Source: Paracoccaceae bacterium (lineage in GTDB: Bacteria > Pseudomonadota > Alphaproteobacteria > Rhodobacterales > Rhodobacteraceae). Taken from it: a stretch of DNA of 64,000 bases. The DNA lies in NCBI GenBank assembly GCA_026419405.1, contig JANZZL010000031.1, forward strand, positions 36,088 to 100,087. The letters are read 5' to 3'. This document shows positions 27,008 to 35,540 of the stretch, one piece after another. Both the position numbers and the translations under genes were made by a program. Below the pieces are notes generated by a model. The model searched no databases. It saw only the letters and a list, made by a program, of their open reading frames with translations, and was not told where the DNA came from. Position 1 is the first letter of the stretch; the number at the start of each line of letters is the position of its first letter.

Positions 27008-27459
27008 GAAAGTTCCTTGTCGTCCTCGACGACAGCCGGGAATGCCTGAACGCGATGCGCTTTGCGGCGATGCGGGCGGCGAAGACCGGCGGGGGGGTGA
27101 CGATCCTCTCGGTCATCCCGCCGGAGGAGCTCCAGCACTGGATCGGCGTGCGCGACATCATGCGCGAGGAGGCGCGCGCGCGGATCGAGGCGCATTTCGA
27201 GGTCTTCGCCAAGTGGATGCGCGACCGGCAGGGGGTGAACCCCGAGCTGGTGATCCGCGAGGGGGAGCCGGTGGCCGAGATCCTGGCGCAGATCCGCGAG
27301 GACCCCGAGATCGGGGTGCTCGTGCTCGGCGCCGGGACCGACAAGTCGGGGCCGGGGCCGCTGGTCACGCAGCTCTCGCGCACCGCCGGCACGCTGCCGG
27401 TGCCGATCACCATCGTTCCGGGCGAGCTGTCGCGCGAACGGCTCGAGGCCGTGACCTGA
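27004..27459 (+). CDS. Universal stress protein (UspA family)
   Basis: 151 residues. The N-terminal KFLVVLDDSRECLNAMRFAA strand-loop-helix and the C-terminal LVLGAGTDKSGPGPLVTQLS carry the ATP-binding-type G-x2-G-x(9)-G-(S/T)-like pattern. VPITIVPG forms the last strand. Usp proteins are cytoplasmic and rise on growth arrest or stress in other bacteria. The ATG overlaps the stop of the preceding membrane protein (ATGA). Confidence 0.88.
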   Translation: MRKFLVVLDDSRECLNAMRFAAMRAAKTGGGVTILSVIPPEELQHWIGVRDIMREEARARIEAHFEVFAKWMRDRQGVNPELVIREGEPVAEILAQIREDPEIGVLVLGAGTDKSGPGPLVTQLSRTAGTLPVPITIVPGELSRERLEAVT

Positions 27460-27462
27460 GGG

Positions 27463-27964
27463 CTCGGGGCGCGAGGCGGATCGCGACCGGCGCAAGGCCG
27501 GGAAGGTCCGCCCCGGCGCGCCGGTGCTCGCCTGGCGCCACGGGAAGCGCCCGCGCGAGCGTGCCGGTCGCGGCGGTCCCGCCGATGCCGCCGGGGAGCT
27601 CGCCAGGCGTCATCCCCGGCCGGGGCGGCGCGGCGGGGCGCAGCACGATCCCGGGCTCGCTGCGCGGCTCGGCGAAGGGCGCGAGGCCCGATGGCCGTCC
27701 GTCCGGCGGCCGCACGGTGCCGTCGTGGACGAAGCTCCGGATCGGCGCGCGGAGGCCGTGTTCGTCCCGGATCGCGCGGTTGGTGAAGCCGAGCTTGCGG
27801 CCGACCGGGCGCTCGCCCCCGCGCGCGGCGGAGCGCCGCGAGCGCCGCCGCCGCGTGGTAGGCCTCGGGGAGGCCGAAGCCGGGGTCGGCGTCGGTGAAG
27901 GGGGCAAGGGGGCCGGGGGCGTCGAGCGCGGCGAGGAGCGCCCCTGCCCGCGCCCCGGCGTCAT
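27463..27964 (-). pseudogene. Decayed 2-keto-4-pentenoate hydratase-like gene
   Basis: The roughly 500 bases between the usp gene and miaB hold no intact gene but a recognisable remnant on the minus strand. An N-terminal piece (LLAALDAPGPLAPFTDADPG, then EAYHAAAALAALR) is in one frame. At a run of five C (27816-27820) the frame changes. The next pieces are ERPVGRKLGFTNRAI, then FVHDGTV and FAEPRSEPGIVL. After PGGIGG the middle of the protein is missing, and a C-terminal-like GTLARALPVAPGE then DLPGL follows. The family is about 260 residues; roughly 160 codons remain. It begins at the miaB stop, with an ATG at 27964 in a different frame from the first piece. Confidence 0.6.
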
Positions 27965-29274
27965 GCCGCGACGAGCTCGCCGGCCAGCGAGTTGGGGCCC
28001 GCCGCGGTGATCCGCACCCGGCGGATCGCGCCCGGCGCGAGGCCCGGCGCCTGGGCATGGACGGCGTGGAGGTAGCCCGTCTTGCCGGCCATCTGGCCCG
28101 GCAGGCGGCCCGGCTTCTCGAACAGCACCTCGAGCTCGCGCCCCACCATCGCCGCCTGGGCGGCGCGCTGCTGCCGGGTGAGCAGCGCCTGGAGCCGCTG
28201 CAGCCGGTCGTCGGCGACCTCCTGGGGCACCTCGGGCCGTTCGAAGGCAGGGGTGCCGGGACGGGGCGAGTAGCGGAAGCTGAAGGCCATGCCGAAGCCG
28301 ACCGCCTCGACCAGCGCCAGCGTCGCCTCGAAATCCGCCTCGGTCTCGCCGGGGAAGCCCACGATGAAGTCCGACGACAGCATCAGGTCGGGCCGGGCGG
28401 CGCGCAGGCGCTCCACCAGGCGCAGGTAGTCCGCGGCGGTGTGGCGGCGGTTCATCGCCCTGAGGATCCGGTCGGAGCCGGACTGCACCGGCAGGTGCAG
28501 GTAGGGCATGAGCCGGTCCACCTCGCCGTGGGCGGCGATCAGGTCGTCGGCCATGTCGCACGGGTGCGAGGTCGTGTAGCGGATCCGGGCGAGCCCGTCG
28601 ATGCGCGCCAGCGCGCGGATCAGCCGGGCGAGCGACCAGTCCGCCCCGTCGGAGCCCGCGCCGTGATAGGCATTCACGTTCTGGCCGAGCAGCGTGATCT
28701 CGCGCGCGCCGCGCGCCACAAGGTCCTGCGCCTCGCGCAGGACGCGGTCGGCCGGGCGGCTCGTCTCGGCGCCGCGGGTATAGGGGACGACGCAGAAGGC
28801 ACAGAACTTGTCGCAGCCCTCCTGCACGGTGAGGAAGGCGGCGGGCGCCGACCTGGCGCGGCTCCGCGGCAGGTGGTCGAACTTGTCCTCGGCCGGAAAG
28901 TCGGTCGCCACGGCGCGGCCGCCCTCGCGCAGCAGCGCCGGCAGGCGGTGGTAGCTCTGCGGCCCCACCACCAGGTCCACCGCCGGGGCGCGGCGCAGGA
29001 TCTCCTCGCCCTCGGCCTGGGCGACGCAGCCGGTGACGGCGATCCTCAGGCCGGGGCGGCCGGCCTTGAGCGGGCGCAGCCGGCCGATGTCGGAATAGAC
29101 CTTCTCGGCCGCCTTCTCGCGGATGTGGCAGGTGTTGAGCAGGATCAGGTCGGCCTCGTCCGGGGTCTCGACCGGCGTGTAGCCCTCGGGCGCCAGGGCC
29201 TCGGCCATGCGCTCGCTGTCGTAGACGTTCATCTGACAGCCGTAGGTCTTGATGAAGAGCTTGCGCCCGGCCAT
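27961..29274 (-). CDS. miaB: tRNA-2-methylthio-N6-dimethylallyladenosine synthase
   Basis: Radical-SAM methylthiotransferase that adds the 2-methylthio group at A37 of tRNAs reading UNN codons. 437 residues. The N-terminal iron-sulfur Cys are C13 (YGCQMN), C49 (NTCHIRE) and C83 ([10 protein letters not shown]); the radical-SAM cluster is C154, C158 and C161. A C-terminal TRAM domain ends the protein. It is followed by the hydratase pseudogene, whose possible ATG overlaps this stop. Confidence 0.96.
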   Translation of the reverse strand: MAGRKLFIKTYGCQMNVYDSERMAEALAPEGYTPVETPDEADLILLNTCHIREKAAEKVYSDIGRLRPLKAGRPGLRIAVTGCVAQAEGEEILRRAPAVDLVVGPQSYHRLPALLREGGRAVATDFPAEDKFDHLPRSRARSAPAAFLTVQEGCDKFCAFCVVPYTRGAETSRPADRVLREAQDLVARGAREITLLGQNVNAYHGAGSDGADWSLARLIRALARIDGLARIRYTTSHPCDMADDLIAAHGEVDRLMPYLHLPVQSGSDRILRAMNRRHTAADYLRLVERLRAARPDLMLSSDFIVGFPGETEADFEATLALVEAVGFGMAFSFRYSPRPGTPAFERPEVPQEVADDRLQRLQALLTRQQRAAQAAMVGRELEVLFEKPGRLPGQMAGKTGYLHAVHAQAPGLAPGAIRRVRITAAGPNSLAGELVAA

Positions 29275-29379
29275 GGACCGACACCTCCGCGCGCCGCTCT
29301 ACACCGAAGCCGGCCGTGCCCGCAACGCTTGCAAGGCGCGCGGGAATGGCCCATGGCTCGGGCCCGGAGGAGGGCGGGC

Positions 29380-30246
29380 ATGGAGTTCGGCGATCTCAGC
29401 GAGTTCCGGGCGCGGGGCGCGGCGCTGCTGGCGCGGGGGCCGGTCGCGCTGATCCTGGCCGAGGATGCCGTGGAGATCGCCAGCACGCTCTCCCACCACC
29501 GGGCGGCGGGCTTCCGCGAGATCGTGCTGTTCGCGCCCGAGGGGCTCGCGCTGCCCGAGGCCGCGGGCGCGCACCTGGTGCGGCACGACACGCTGGCCGA
29601 CGGCGCGACCGCCGCGGCGGTGAACGCGGCGATCGACATCGCGCCTCCGGGCACCTGGCTCTTCTACTGCTACAACGCCGAATACCTGTTCTACCCGTTC
29701 TGCGAGACGCGCCCCGTCGCCGCCATGCTCGACTTCCACGCCGAGGAGCGGCGCGACGCGATGCTGACCTACGTGATCGACCTCTATGCCGGCGATCTCG
29801 ACCGCTTTCCCGGCGCGGTCTCGCGCGAGGAGGCCTTCCTCGACCGCACCGGCTACTACGCCCTGGCGCGGCCGGGCCCGCCGCCCGACCGCCACCCGAA
29901 GGAGCGGCAGCTCGACTTCTTCGGCGGGCTGCGGTGGCGGTTCGAGGAACACGTGCCGCCCGGCCGGCGCCGGATCGACCGCATCGGGCTGTTCCGGGCG
30001 AAGCGCGGGCTGCGCCTGCGGCCCGACCACACCTTCTCGGACGAGGAATACAACACCTACGCCTGCCCCTGGCACAACAACCTGACGGCGGCGATCTGCT
30101 CGTTCCGCACCGCCAAGGCGCTGCGCGCCAACCCCGGCAGCCGGGCCGCGATCGCCACCTTCCGCTGGCACAACTCCGAGCCGTTCCGCTGGCAGTCGCA
30201 GCAGCTGCTCGACCTCGGCCTGATCGAGCCCGGCCAGTGGTTCTGA
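29380..30246 (+). CDS. Glycosyltransferase family 2-like protein (Rhodobacterales type)
   Basis: 288 residues. The pattern ALILAEDAVEIASTLSHHRA, then FYCYNAEYLFYPFCETR, an EERRDAMLTYVIDLYAGDL segment and a YNTYACPWHNNLTAAICSFR region matches a conserved Rhodobacterales family usually annotated as glycosyltransferase family 2. A DxD-like metal site is not clear, so activity is unproven. The ATG at 29380 follows GGAGGAGGG and is preferred over 29353. It is divergent from miaB and convergent with the 2OG-Fe oxygenase gene. No signal peptide is seen. Confidence 0.65.
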   Translation: MEFGDLSEFRARGAALLARGPVALILAEDAVEIASTLSHHRAAGFREIVLFAPEGLALPEAAGAHLVRHDTLADGATAAAVNAAIDIAPPGTWLFYCYNAEYLFYPFCETRPVAAMLDFHAEERRDAMLTYVIDLYAGDLDRFPGAVSREEAFLDRTGYYALARPGPPPDRHPKERQLDFFGGLRWRFEEHVPPGRRRIDRIGLFRAKRGLRLRPDHTFSDEEYNTYACPWHNNLTAAICSFRTAKALRANPGSRAAIATFRWHNSEPFRWQSQQLLDLGLIEPGQWF

Positions 30247-30262
30247 GCGGCGCCGGCGCGGC

Positions 30263-30811
30263 TCAGCGGAAGGCGGGGCCGTGCGCCCAGATCGTCAGCG
30301 AATGGCGCACGCCGCGCGTGACCGGGGCGACGCGGTGCAGGACGAAGCTCGGGAAGGCGATCGCCGCGCCCTGCGCGCGGTCGGCCGCGAGGATGCCGGT
30401 GCCGGGCATCAGTTCGAGCGCGCCGCCCGCGTAGGCGGCGGCGTCGGAGAGCTGGACGACGAGGGTGAGCTTGCGGCGGCGTGCCACGGGCCCCTCGCCG
30501 ATGTCCGAATGCCAGTCGAAATGCCCCGCCTCGCCCGCGTCGTACCGGGCGACCTGCGGGCTTTCGGCAAGCTCGTCGAGCGCGAAGCCGAAGCCCTCGC
30601 GGTTGGCGTCGGCGACGAGCCGCGCCAGCCGGTCCGAGACCCAGGCGGCGCCCTCGGCCTCGTCGAGCCAGGCGATCCCGGCCCGGCGGATGCGGGGGTC
30701 GGCGAGCCCGCCGACGAGGCCGGCACGGGAGAGCCCGGCCGCCTCGGCCAGGGCGACGATGCGGTCGCATTCCTCAGGCGTGAAGGCGTCGGGCAGGGCG
30801 AGGGGGCGCAT
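30263..30811 (-). CDS. 2-oxoglutarate/Fe(II)-dependent oxygenase (prolyl-4-hydroxylase-like)
   Basis: 182 residues of the double-stranded beta-helix dioxygenase family. The HxD pair is in GHFDWHSDIG (near residue 98) and the distal His and 2OG-binding Arg are in FVLHRVAPVTRGVRHSL (near 155-171). Target could be a peptide or small molecule; the sequence does not say. Located 13 bases from the end of the convergent glycosyltransferase-like gene. Confidence 0.85.
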   Translation of the reverse strand: MRPLALPDAFTPEECDRIVALAEAAGLSRAGLVGGLADPRIRRAGIAWLDEAEGAAWVSDRLARLVADANREGFGFALDELAESPQVARYDAGEAGHFDWHSDIGEGPVARRRKLTLVVQLSDAAAYAGGALELMPGTGILAADRAQGAAIAFPSFVLHRVAPVTRGVRHSLTIWAHGPAFR

Positions 30812-30896
30812 CGGAAGGGCAGGTCGTCCGGGTGGTCGGCGCGGCGGCAGGGGCCGCGCGGCAGGGGGACGGAGGCGGCGGCGCGGCAGGGGGTGC

Positions 30897-30917
30897 GGAG
30901 GCGGCCGCGCCGCCTCC
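30897..30917 (-). terminator. Hairpin after the copper-chaperone gene
   Basis: A perfect 9-bp inverted repeat (GGAGGCGGC/GCCGCCTCC, 3-nt loop) begins 10 bases after the PCu(A)C gene stop on the minus strand. No T tract follows, so intrinsic termination is only likely, not certain. Confidence 0.45.
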
Positions 30918-30926
30918 GCCTCCCGG

Positions 30927-31421
30927 TCAGCCGCCGTGGCCCTGCATCGCGCCGTGGCCGTGGCCCTGGCCCATGCCCGGCGCGGGTCCGCGCGACATGT
31001 CCACCGGCACCTCGAGCGCGATCTCGCCCGCCTTCTCGAAGACGAGCGTGAGCGGCACGGTGCCGCCCTGCTCGAACGGGGCGGTGAGGCCGAGGAACAT
31101 CACGTGGTCGCCGCCGCGCTCCAGCACATGCGTGCCGCCGGCGGGAATCACGAAGCCGTCCTCGACCTCGACCATGCGGGCGACGCCATTGGCGTCGATC
31201 ATGTGGGTGTGCAGCTCGACCCGCTCGGCCGCGTCGGAGCGCACGGCGACGAGCCGGTCGTCCTCGGGGCCGGCGTTCGAGATCGTCATGAAGGCCGCGC
31301 CGGTCATCGCCGAGGGCGAGGCGCTGCGGGCATAGGCCTCGGAGATGGAGATGCCCTCGGCGAGGGCCGGGAAGGCGAGGGCCACCGTGGTGGCGGCGGC
31401 AAGGGAGAGGATGCGTTTCAT
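30927..31421 (-). CDS. Periplasmic copper chaperone PCu(A)C
   Basis: 164 residues with a cleavable signal (MKRILSLAAATTVALAFPALA). The PCuAC beta-barrel carries the copper ligands Met and His in ELHTHMIDANGVARM and a later HVMFLGLTAPF, giving the H(M)X10MX21HXM pattern of the family. The tail is Met/His-rich (GMGQGHGHGAMQGHGG), an extra potential metal site. Role: delivering Cu(I) in the periplasm, typically to cytochrome oxidase assembly. A Cys-containing small protein gene lies 38 bases upstream on the same strand. Confidence 0.92.
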   Translation of the reverse strand: MKRILSLAAATTVALAFPALAEGISISEAYARSASPSAMTGAAFMTISNAGPEDDRLVAVRSDAAERVELHTHMIDANGVARMVEVEDGFVIPAGGTHVLERGGDHVMFLGLTAPFEQGGTVPLTLVFEKAGEIALEVPVDMSRGPAPGMGQGHGHGAMQGHGG

Positions 31422-31459
31422 GGTCTGGTCCTTCGCTGTCGGTCTGCGGTTGCGGGCGG

Positions 31460-31813
31460 TCAGACCGGGGGCGGAGGCGCGCGCGCGGGCGGTGGCGCGG
31501 AGGTGGCGGCGGGCCGGGCCGGACCCGGCGCCGGCACGAGCACATGCCTTTGCGGGAAGGTGGCCGGGCGGACCGGCCCCTGCGCGGCCGGCAGGGCCGC
31601 CGCCGTGACCGCCGGCACGCAGTCGGGGCAGAGGTGGCGGGGGCCCAGCGGCCGGCCCTCGGCATCGACGGCGAAGGTGACGCTCTGCTCGCCGATGCAG
31701 AGTTCGACGATGCCCGCGGCGGGCGCCTGCGCGCGCGCGACGGCCATGTGGGCCGAGGTCGCCGCGAGGATCAGCGCGCAGAGGCAGGCCAGCAGGGGTC
31801 GCAACTCGGTCAT
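31460..31813 (-). CDS. Small exported protein, DUF2946-like, next to copper chaperone
   Basis: 117 residues: an N-terminal hydrophobic signal or anchor (PLLACLCALILAATSAHMAV), then LCIGEQSVTFAVDAEGRP and a HLCPDC motif, then an Ala/Pro-rich tail. The layout with a CxxC-like pair resembles DUF2946-type proteins often found beside copper genes, but the match is by eye only. It precedes the PCu(A)C gene by 38 bases on the same strand, which suggests a two-gene metal unit. Confidence 0.65.
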   Translation of the reverse strand: MTELRPLLACLCALILAATSAHMAVARAQAPAAGIVELCIGEQSVTFAVDAEGRPLGPRHLCPDCVPAVTAAALPAAQGPVRPATFPQRHVLVPAPGPARPAATSAPPPARAPPPPV

Positions 31814-31891
31814 GGCGGTTTGGCTAGCGCATTCCGGCTGCGGAGGGAACGGGACAGCGCGGCGCAGTCCGGCCGGGCGGGCCGGAACGCA

Positions 31892-31918
31892 AAGGCCCCG
31901 CCGGCGGGGCGGGGCCTT
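31892..31918. terminator. Bidirectional terminator after rpmB
   Basis: A perfect 11-bp inverted repeat (AAGGCCCCGCC/GGCGGGGCCTT, 5-nt loop) lies about 22 bases downstream of the rpmB stop and is followed by TTTGCG on the minus strand. It is the best intrinsic terminator in the window and insulates rpmB from the copper genes. Confidence 0.8.
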
Positions 31919-31939
31919 CGGTCGGATCGTGTGCGCCGG

Positions 31940-32227
31940 TCAGGCGGCCGGGCGCGCCTTCTCGATCTGGCGCTTGATCTTCAGCGCCTTCGGCGACAGC
32001 TCCTCGTCCTTCGCCTTGGCGAGGAAGGCGTCGAGCCCGCCGCGGTGGTCCACCGTGCGCAGCCCGGCCGCCGAGACGCGCAGCCGGAAGGCCTGGCCGA
32101 GCGTGTCGGAGATCAGCGTCACCTCGTTGAGGTTGGGCAGGAAGCGGCGGCGGGTCTTGTTGTTGGCATGGCTGACGTTGTTGCCGGTCATCGGGCCCTT
32201 GCCGGTCAGTTCGCAGACGCGCGACAT
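31940..32227 (-). CDS. rpmB: 50S ribosomal protein L28
   Basis: 95-residue large-subunit ribosomal protein. The N-terminus [20 protein letters not shown] followed by [12 protein letters not shown] is diagnostic of L28; the longer C-terminal part ([16 protein letters not shown]) is the alphaproteobacterial form. The ATG at 32227 follows GGAATGAAGCG; the frame's upstream extension to 32332 is non-coding. A strong terminator follows. The asparaginase gene lies upstream on the same strand with a hairpin between. Confidence 0.97.
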   Translation of the reverse strand: MSRVCELTGKGPMTGNNVSHANNKTRRRFLPNLNEVTLISDTLGQAFRLRVSAAGLRTVDHRGGLDAFLAKAKDEELSPKALKIKRQIEKARPAA

Positions 32228-32267
32228 CGCTTCATTCCTTCGATACGGTCGAGTCGGTAACGCAAAC

Positions 32268-32290
32268 GGGCGCCGCAAGCCGCAGCGCCC
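32268..32290 (-). terminator. Hairpin between asparaginase gene and rpmB
   Basis: A 9-bp stem with one G-T pair (minus strand GGGCGCTGC/GCGGCGCCC, loop GGCTT) lies 46 bases after the asparaginase stop and 41 bases before the rpmB ATG, followed by GTTTGCG. It may terminate the upstream transcript or form part of the rpmB leader. Confidence 0.4.
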
Positions 32291-32335
32291 CGAGGTTGGC
32301 GGGCTGATACAGCCCCCGGCGGGCGCCGTCAAGCC

Positions 32336-33328
32336 TCAGGCCGGGAAGCCGGGGGCGGCGCGCAGGATCCCCGTCTCGATCCCGCGCCAGTTGGTCTGCA
32401 CCGCGTCGAGCCGCCGGCGGGTGGCCGGGTGGTCGCGGTCGAGCACGCCGAGGTGGACGAGGAGCGCGGCGATGGCGAGTTCGGCCGCCCGCGTGCCGCC
32501 GTCGGCGATCTTGACCGCGATGCCGAGCCGCTGCTGCGGCACGATGCCGACATAGACCGCCTCGGCGCCGGTCTTGACCGCCACGCCCTCCATCGCGCGC
32601 ATCAGCTCGGTGCAGGCACGCCCCTCGCCGGCGACCAGCTCGGGATGGGCGGTCATCGCCTGCCGCAGGCGCAGCATGGCGCGGCCGCGCGCGTCGCTCC
32701 CGGTGGCCGCGGCGAAGCGGGCCATCGCGCGGGCGAGGCCCTCGAGGGTGCAGGCGAAGTTCGGGGCCGAGCAGCCGTCGATGCCGAAGCCGGGCGAGGT
32801 CTCGCCGGTCGTCTCCTCGAAGGCGGCCTTCACCGCGCGCTGCACGGGATGGTCGGACTCGACGTATTCGGGGCCCGTGCCGAGGTGGCGCGCGAGGGTC
32901 AGGAAGCCCGCGTGCTTGCCCGAGCAGTTGTTGTGGATCTGGCAGGGTTCGGCCCCGGCGCGGATCAGCGCATCGCGCGCGGGGATGTCGGTCGGCCAGT
33001 GGGCGCCGCAGCGCAGGTCGGCCTCGCCGCAGCCGATCGCCGCGAGCCATTTGGCCACCGCCCCGGTGTGGATCGCCGCGCCGGAATGCGAGGCGCAGGC
33101 CAGCGCGAGCTGCCGGTCGGTGAGACCATGCGCGGCGGCGGCGCCGGATTCCACCAGTGGCAGGGCCTGGATCATCTTGCAGGAAGAGCGCGGGAAGATC
33201 ACCGTTCCGGGGTCTCCCCAGGCCTCGACGGTGCGGCCCGCGGCATCGACGATCGCGGCGTGGCCCGCGTGCACCGATTCGAGCCGCCCGCCGCGCCAGA
33301 GCTCCGCCATCGGTTGTGCCGCGCCCAT
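32336..33328 (-). CDS. Asparaginase, PF06089 (L-asparaginase II / Rhizobium etli ReAV type)
   Basis: 330 residues of the class-3 asparaginase family, unrelated to the E. coli AnsA/AnsB fold and built on a serine-beta-lactamase-like core. The S-x-x-K motif is at residues 48-51 (SSCK), and NNCSGKH places the Cys-Lys pair at 135 and 138. The zinc/substrate-region GIDGCSAPN is near 182-190. Expected reaction: L-asparagine to aspartate and ammonia in the cytoplasm. The ATG at 33328 follows GAGGTGAAGCG. Confidence 0.88.
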   Translation of the reverse strand: MGAAQPMAELWRGGRLESVHAGHAAIVDAAGRTVEAWGDPGTVIFPRSSCKMIQALPLVESGAAAAHGLTDRQLALACASHSGAAIHTGAVAKWLAAIGCGEADLRCGAHWPTDIPARDALIRAGAEPCQIHNNCSGKHAGFLTLARHLGTGPEYVESDHPVQRAVKAAFEETTGETSPGFGIDGCSAPNFACTLEGLARAMARFAAATGSDARGRAMLRLRQAMTAHPELVAGEGRACTELMRAMEGVAVKTGAEAVYVGIVPQQRLGIAVKIADGGTRAAELAIAALLVHLGVLDRDHPATRRRLDAVQTNWRGIETGILRAAPGFPA

Positions 33329-33505
33329 CGCTTCACCTCTCTGCGAGCCTGCGCGGCTTTCCGCCGCGAAGGCTTTGAATCGCCCCGAAATTGGCGATAG
33401 GGTCGCCGTAGCGTTTCGAAGGGCCTTCCGCCAGCGAGAAAAGGTCGGCTAAACGACCGGCGGGGCTGGCGGCGGCGTCAGAGGCAGTTGGAGGCCGGTG
33501 GAAAC

Positions 33506-34036
33506 ATGACGACAGGGATCTTCCGGATCGGGGCATGCGCACTCGTCCTCGCGGCGGGGGCGGGCGCATGGGCGCAGGAGGAGAGCACGAACCGCGTCGG
33601 CGCCAACACCGACTGGAGCGTGTTCGTCGAGGGCGACCCGAAGGAATGCTGGGCGGTCTCGCAGCCGAAGGAGACGGTGAACACCCGCGACGGCCGGGTC
33701 GTCGCCGTGCGGCGGGGCGACATCCTGATGTTCGTCACCTGGCGGCCGGCCGCGAACGTGAAGGGCGAGGTCGCCTTCACCGGCGGCTATCCCTTCGCCC
33801 CGGGCTCGACCGTCACGCTCGACGTGGGCGGCACCAAGTTCGAGCTGCCGGTGGACGGCGAATGGGCCTATCCCGCCTCGCCGGAGGAGGATGCGAAGAT
33901 CATCGCCGCGATGAAGCAGGGCGCGCAGGCGGTGGTGGTCGGCCGGTCGAGCCGCGGCACGACGACGACCGACACCTTCTCGCTGCTGGGCTTCACCGCC
34001 TCGGTGGAGGACGCGGCCGCGCGCTGCGCCCAGTAG
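33506..34036 (+). CDS. Invasion-associated locus B (IalB) family protein
   Basis: 176 residues with a signal peptide (GIFRIGACALVLAAGAGAWA). The mature part has the IalB pattern: WSVFVEGDPKECWAVSQPKE, then DILMFVTWRPAANVKGEVAF, GGTKFELPVDGEWAYP and a C-terminal Cys. Named for Bartonella invasion but widespread in free-living alphaproteobacteria with no known function there. The ATG at 33506 follows GGTGGAAAC; a TTG at 33488 is in frame. Convergent with the SDR gene, 9 bases apart. Confidence 0.82.
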   Translation: MTTGIFRIGACALVLAAGAGAWAQEESTNRVGANTDWSVFVEGDPKECWAVSQPKETVNTRDGRVVAVRRGDILMFVTWRPAANVKGEVAFTGGYPFAPGSTVTLDVGGTKFELPVDGEWAYPASPEEDAKIIAAMKQGAQAVVVGRSSRGTTTTDTFSLLGFTASVEDAAARCAQ

Positions 34037-34045
34037 CCGCGCGCC

Positions 34046-34849
34046 TCACCAGCCGTTGAAGCCGCCGTCCACGTGGTGGATCTGGCCGGTGATGTAGTCC
34101 GACTGCGCCGAGCAGAGGAACAGCATCGCATCGGCGATCTCGTCGGGCTCGGCCATCCGGCCGGCCATGATCAGCTCCGACACGCGGCGCCGGAACTCCT
34201 CGGAGTGGCCGTTGAACACCGCGCCGGGGGCGATGGTGTTCACCGTGGCCTGCCGCTTGCGCCAGTAGCTCGCGAGCCAGAGCGTCAGTCCGTGGATGCC
34301 CGCCTTGGTCACGGTGTAGGCGCTGAACGAGCGGAACGGCATGCCTTCGTAGATGTCGTGATGCGGCGCGTTCAGCGCATACATCGAGGCGACGTTGATC
34401 AGCTTGACCGGCCAGCGGCCGACGATGTCGCGGTCCATCTGGCGGGCGACCATGAAGGCGCCTGTGAGATTGGTGCGCAGCGTGCGCTCGAAGTCGGCGA
34501 CCGTGGTTTCGGCGAAGTCGGGGAAGGGGCGGCCCGCGCCCATGAGCAGCTCGCCCGTGATCGCGGCGTTGTTCAGCACCACGTTGGGCTTCAGCCCCAT
34601 GTCGAGGATCCGCGCGAAGATCGCGGTGACCTGCGCCTCGTCGGCGACGTCGAGCGGCAGGAAGGTGAACGACGGATTGGCGCCGTGCTCGGCCACCAGC
34701 CGCTCGGCGCGCGGCCCCGGCAGGTCGGAGGCGATCACCCGCGCCCCGGCCGCCAGCATCCGGCGCACGTAGGTCGTGCCCAGCACCCCGCCCGAGCCGG
34801 TGATGAAGATCGTCTTGTCCTCAAGCTGTCCGGGCAGGACCCTGGGCAT
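34046..34849 (-). CDS. Short-chain dehydrogenase/reductase (surface-sugar operon)
   Basis: 267-residue SDR. The cofactor loop reads TGSGGVLGTTY, the NAG-like motif is NNAAITG, the active-site Ser is in INVASMYALNAP and the YxxxK is YTVTK. The C-terminus ITGQIHHVDGGFNGW is typical of the FabG-like class. It is the last gene of a three-gene run (oxidoreductase, cytidylyltransferase, SDR); its ATG lies 29 bases inside the end of the cytidylyltransferase gene. It probably reduces a keto-sugar of that pathway. Confidence 0.85.
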   Translation of the reverse strand: MPRVLPGQLEDKTIFITGSGGVLGTTYVRRMLAAGARVIASDLPGPRAERLVAEHGANPSFTFLPLDVADEAQVTAIFARILDMGLKPNVVLNNAAITGELLMGAGRPFPDFAETTVADFERTLRTNLTGAFMVARQMDRDIVGRWPVKLINVASMYALNAPHHDIYEGMPFRSFSAYTVTKAGIHGLTLWLASYWRKRQATVNTIAPGAVFNGHSEEFRRRVSELIMAGRMAEPDEIADAMLFLCSAQSDYITGQIHHVDGGFNGW

Positions 34850-35540
34850 TCTCGCGCTCCCTGAGCAGCCATTCCACAAGGCGGAAGTCGAATTCGGTGT
34901 CGATGTCGAGGCAGCGTTCGGGCGGCATCAGGAAGGGGATCACGCGCCCCTCCCACAGGCCCTGCGCGCGGCGCAGGTAGGCGGGCGAGACGACGTAGGT
35001 CGAGGCCGCGTGTTCGTAGACCACGGGCGCCTGCTGGCGCGCGACGACGCCCCCCGGCAGCGGCTTCGACACCTGCAGCGCGCCGGTCGCGTCGGGTTCG
35101 ACGAGGTTGAAGTAGGGGTTCTTGCGCGCCTCGCAGCAGCTCATCACCATGTCGGGCCGCTCGGCGCGGAACAGCGCGAGCGCGCCGGTGATGTCGGCGG
35201 GCTCGCGCAGCGGCGAGGTGGCGTCGAGGTCGAGGAAGGCCTCGACCGGCCGGGGCAGCAGCGGCTCGGCGGCGGCGAGCGCATGCTGCCAGACCCCCCA
35301 CTTGCCGGCGGTGTCGGTGGCCAGGTGCGCCGGCCTCAGCCCGATCGGCAGCGTGCCCTTCGCCAGCGCATGGGCATAGATCTCGGGGCTGTCGGTCGAG
35401 ACGACGACGGCATCGACCTCGGGGTGCGCCAGAAGCTGGTCGAGGCTCCAGTCGATCAGCGGCCGGCCGCAGATCGGCCGGAAGTTCTTCCCCGGCACCC
35501 CCTTCGAGCCGGCGCGCACCCCGATGTGGCCGAGAATCAT
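34821..35540 (-). CDS. CMP-sugar synthetase (acylneuraminate cytidylyltransferase family)
   Basis: 239 residues. The nucleotidyltransferase start is ILGHIGVRAGSKGVPGKNFR, followed by GRPLIDWSL, VSTDSPEIYAHA, a DLDATSPLRE segment carrying the Mg-binding acids, and C-terminal DIDTEFDFRLVEWLL. The family activates nonulosonic acids or Kdo-like sugars with CTP. No NeuB-type synthase is in the window, so the sugar is unknown. It overlaps the upstream oxidoreductase stop (ATGA) and the downstream SDR start. Confidence 0.85.
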   Translation of the reverse strand: MILGHIGVRAGSKGVPGKNFRPICGRPLIDWSLDQLLAHPEVDAVVVSTDSPEIYAHALAKGTLPIGLRPAHLATDTAGKWGVWQHALAAAEPLLPRPVEAFLDLDATSPLREPADITGALALFRAERPDMVMSCCEARKNPYFNLVEPDATGALQVSKPLPGGVVARQQAPVVYEHAASTYVVSPAYLRRAQGLWEGRVIPFLMPPERCLDIDTEFDFRLVEWLLRERENAQGPARTA

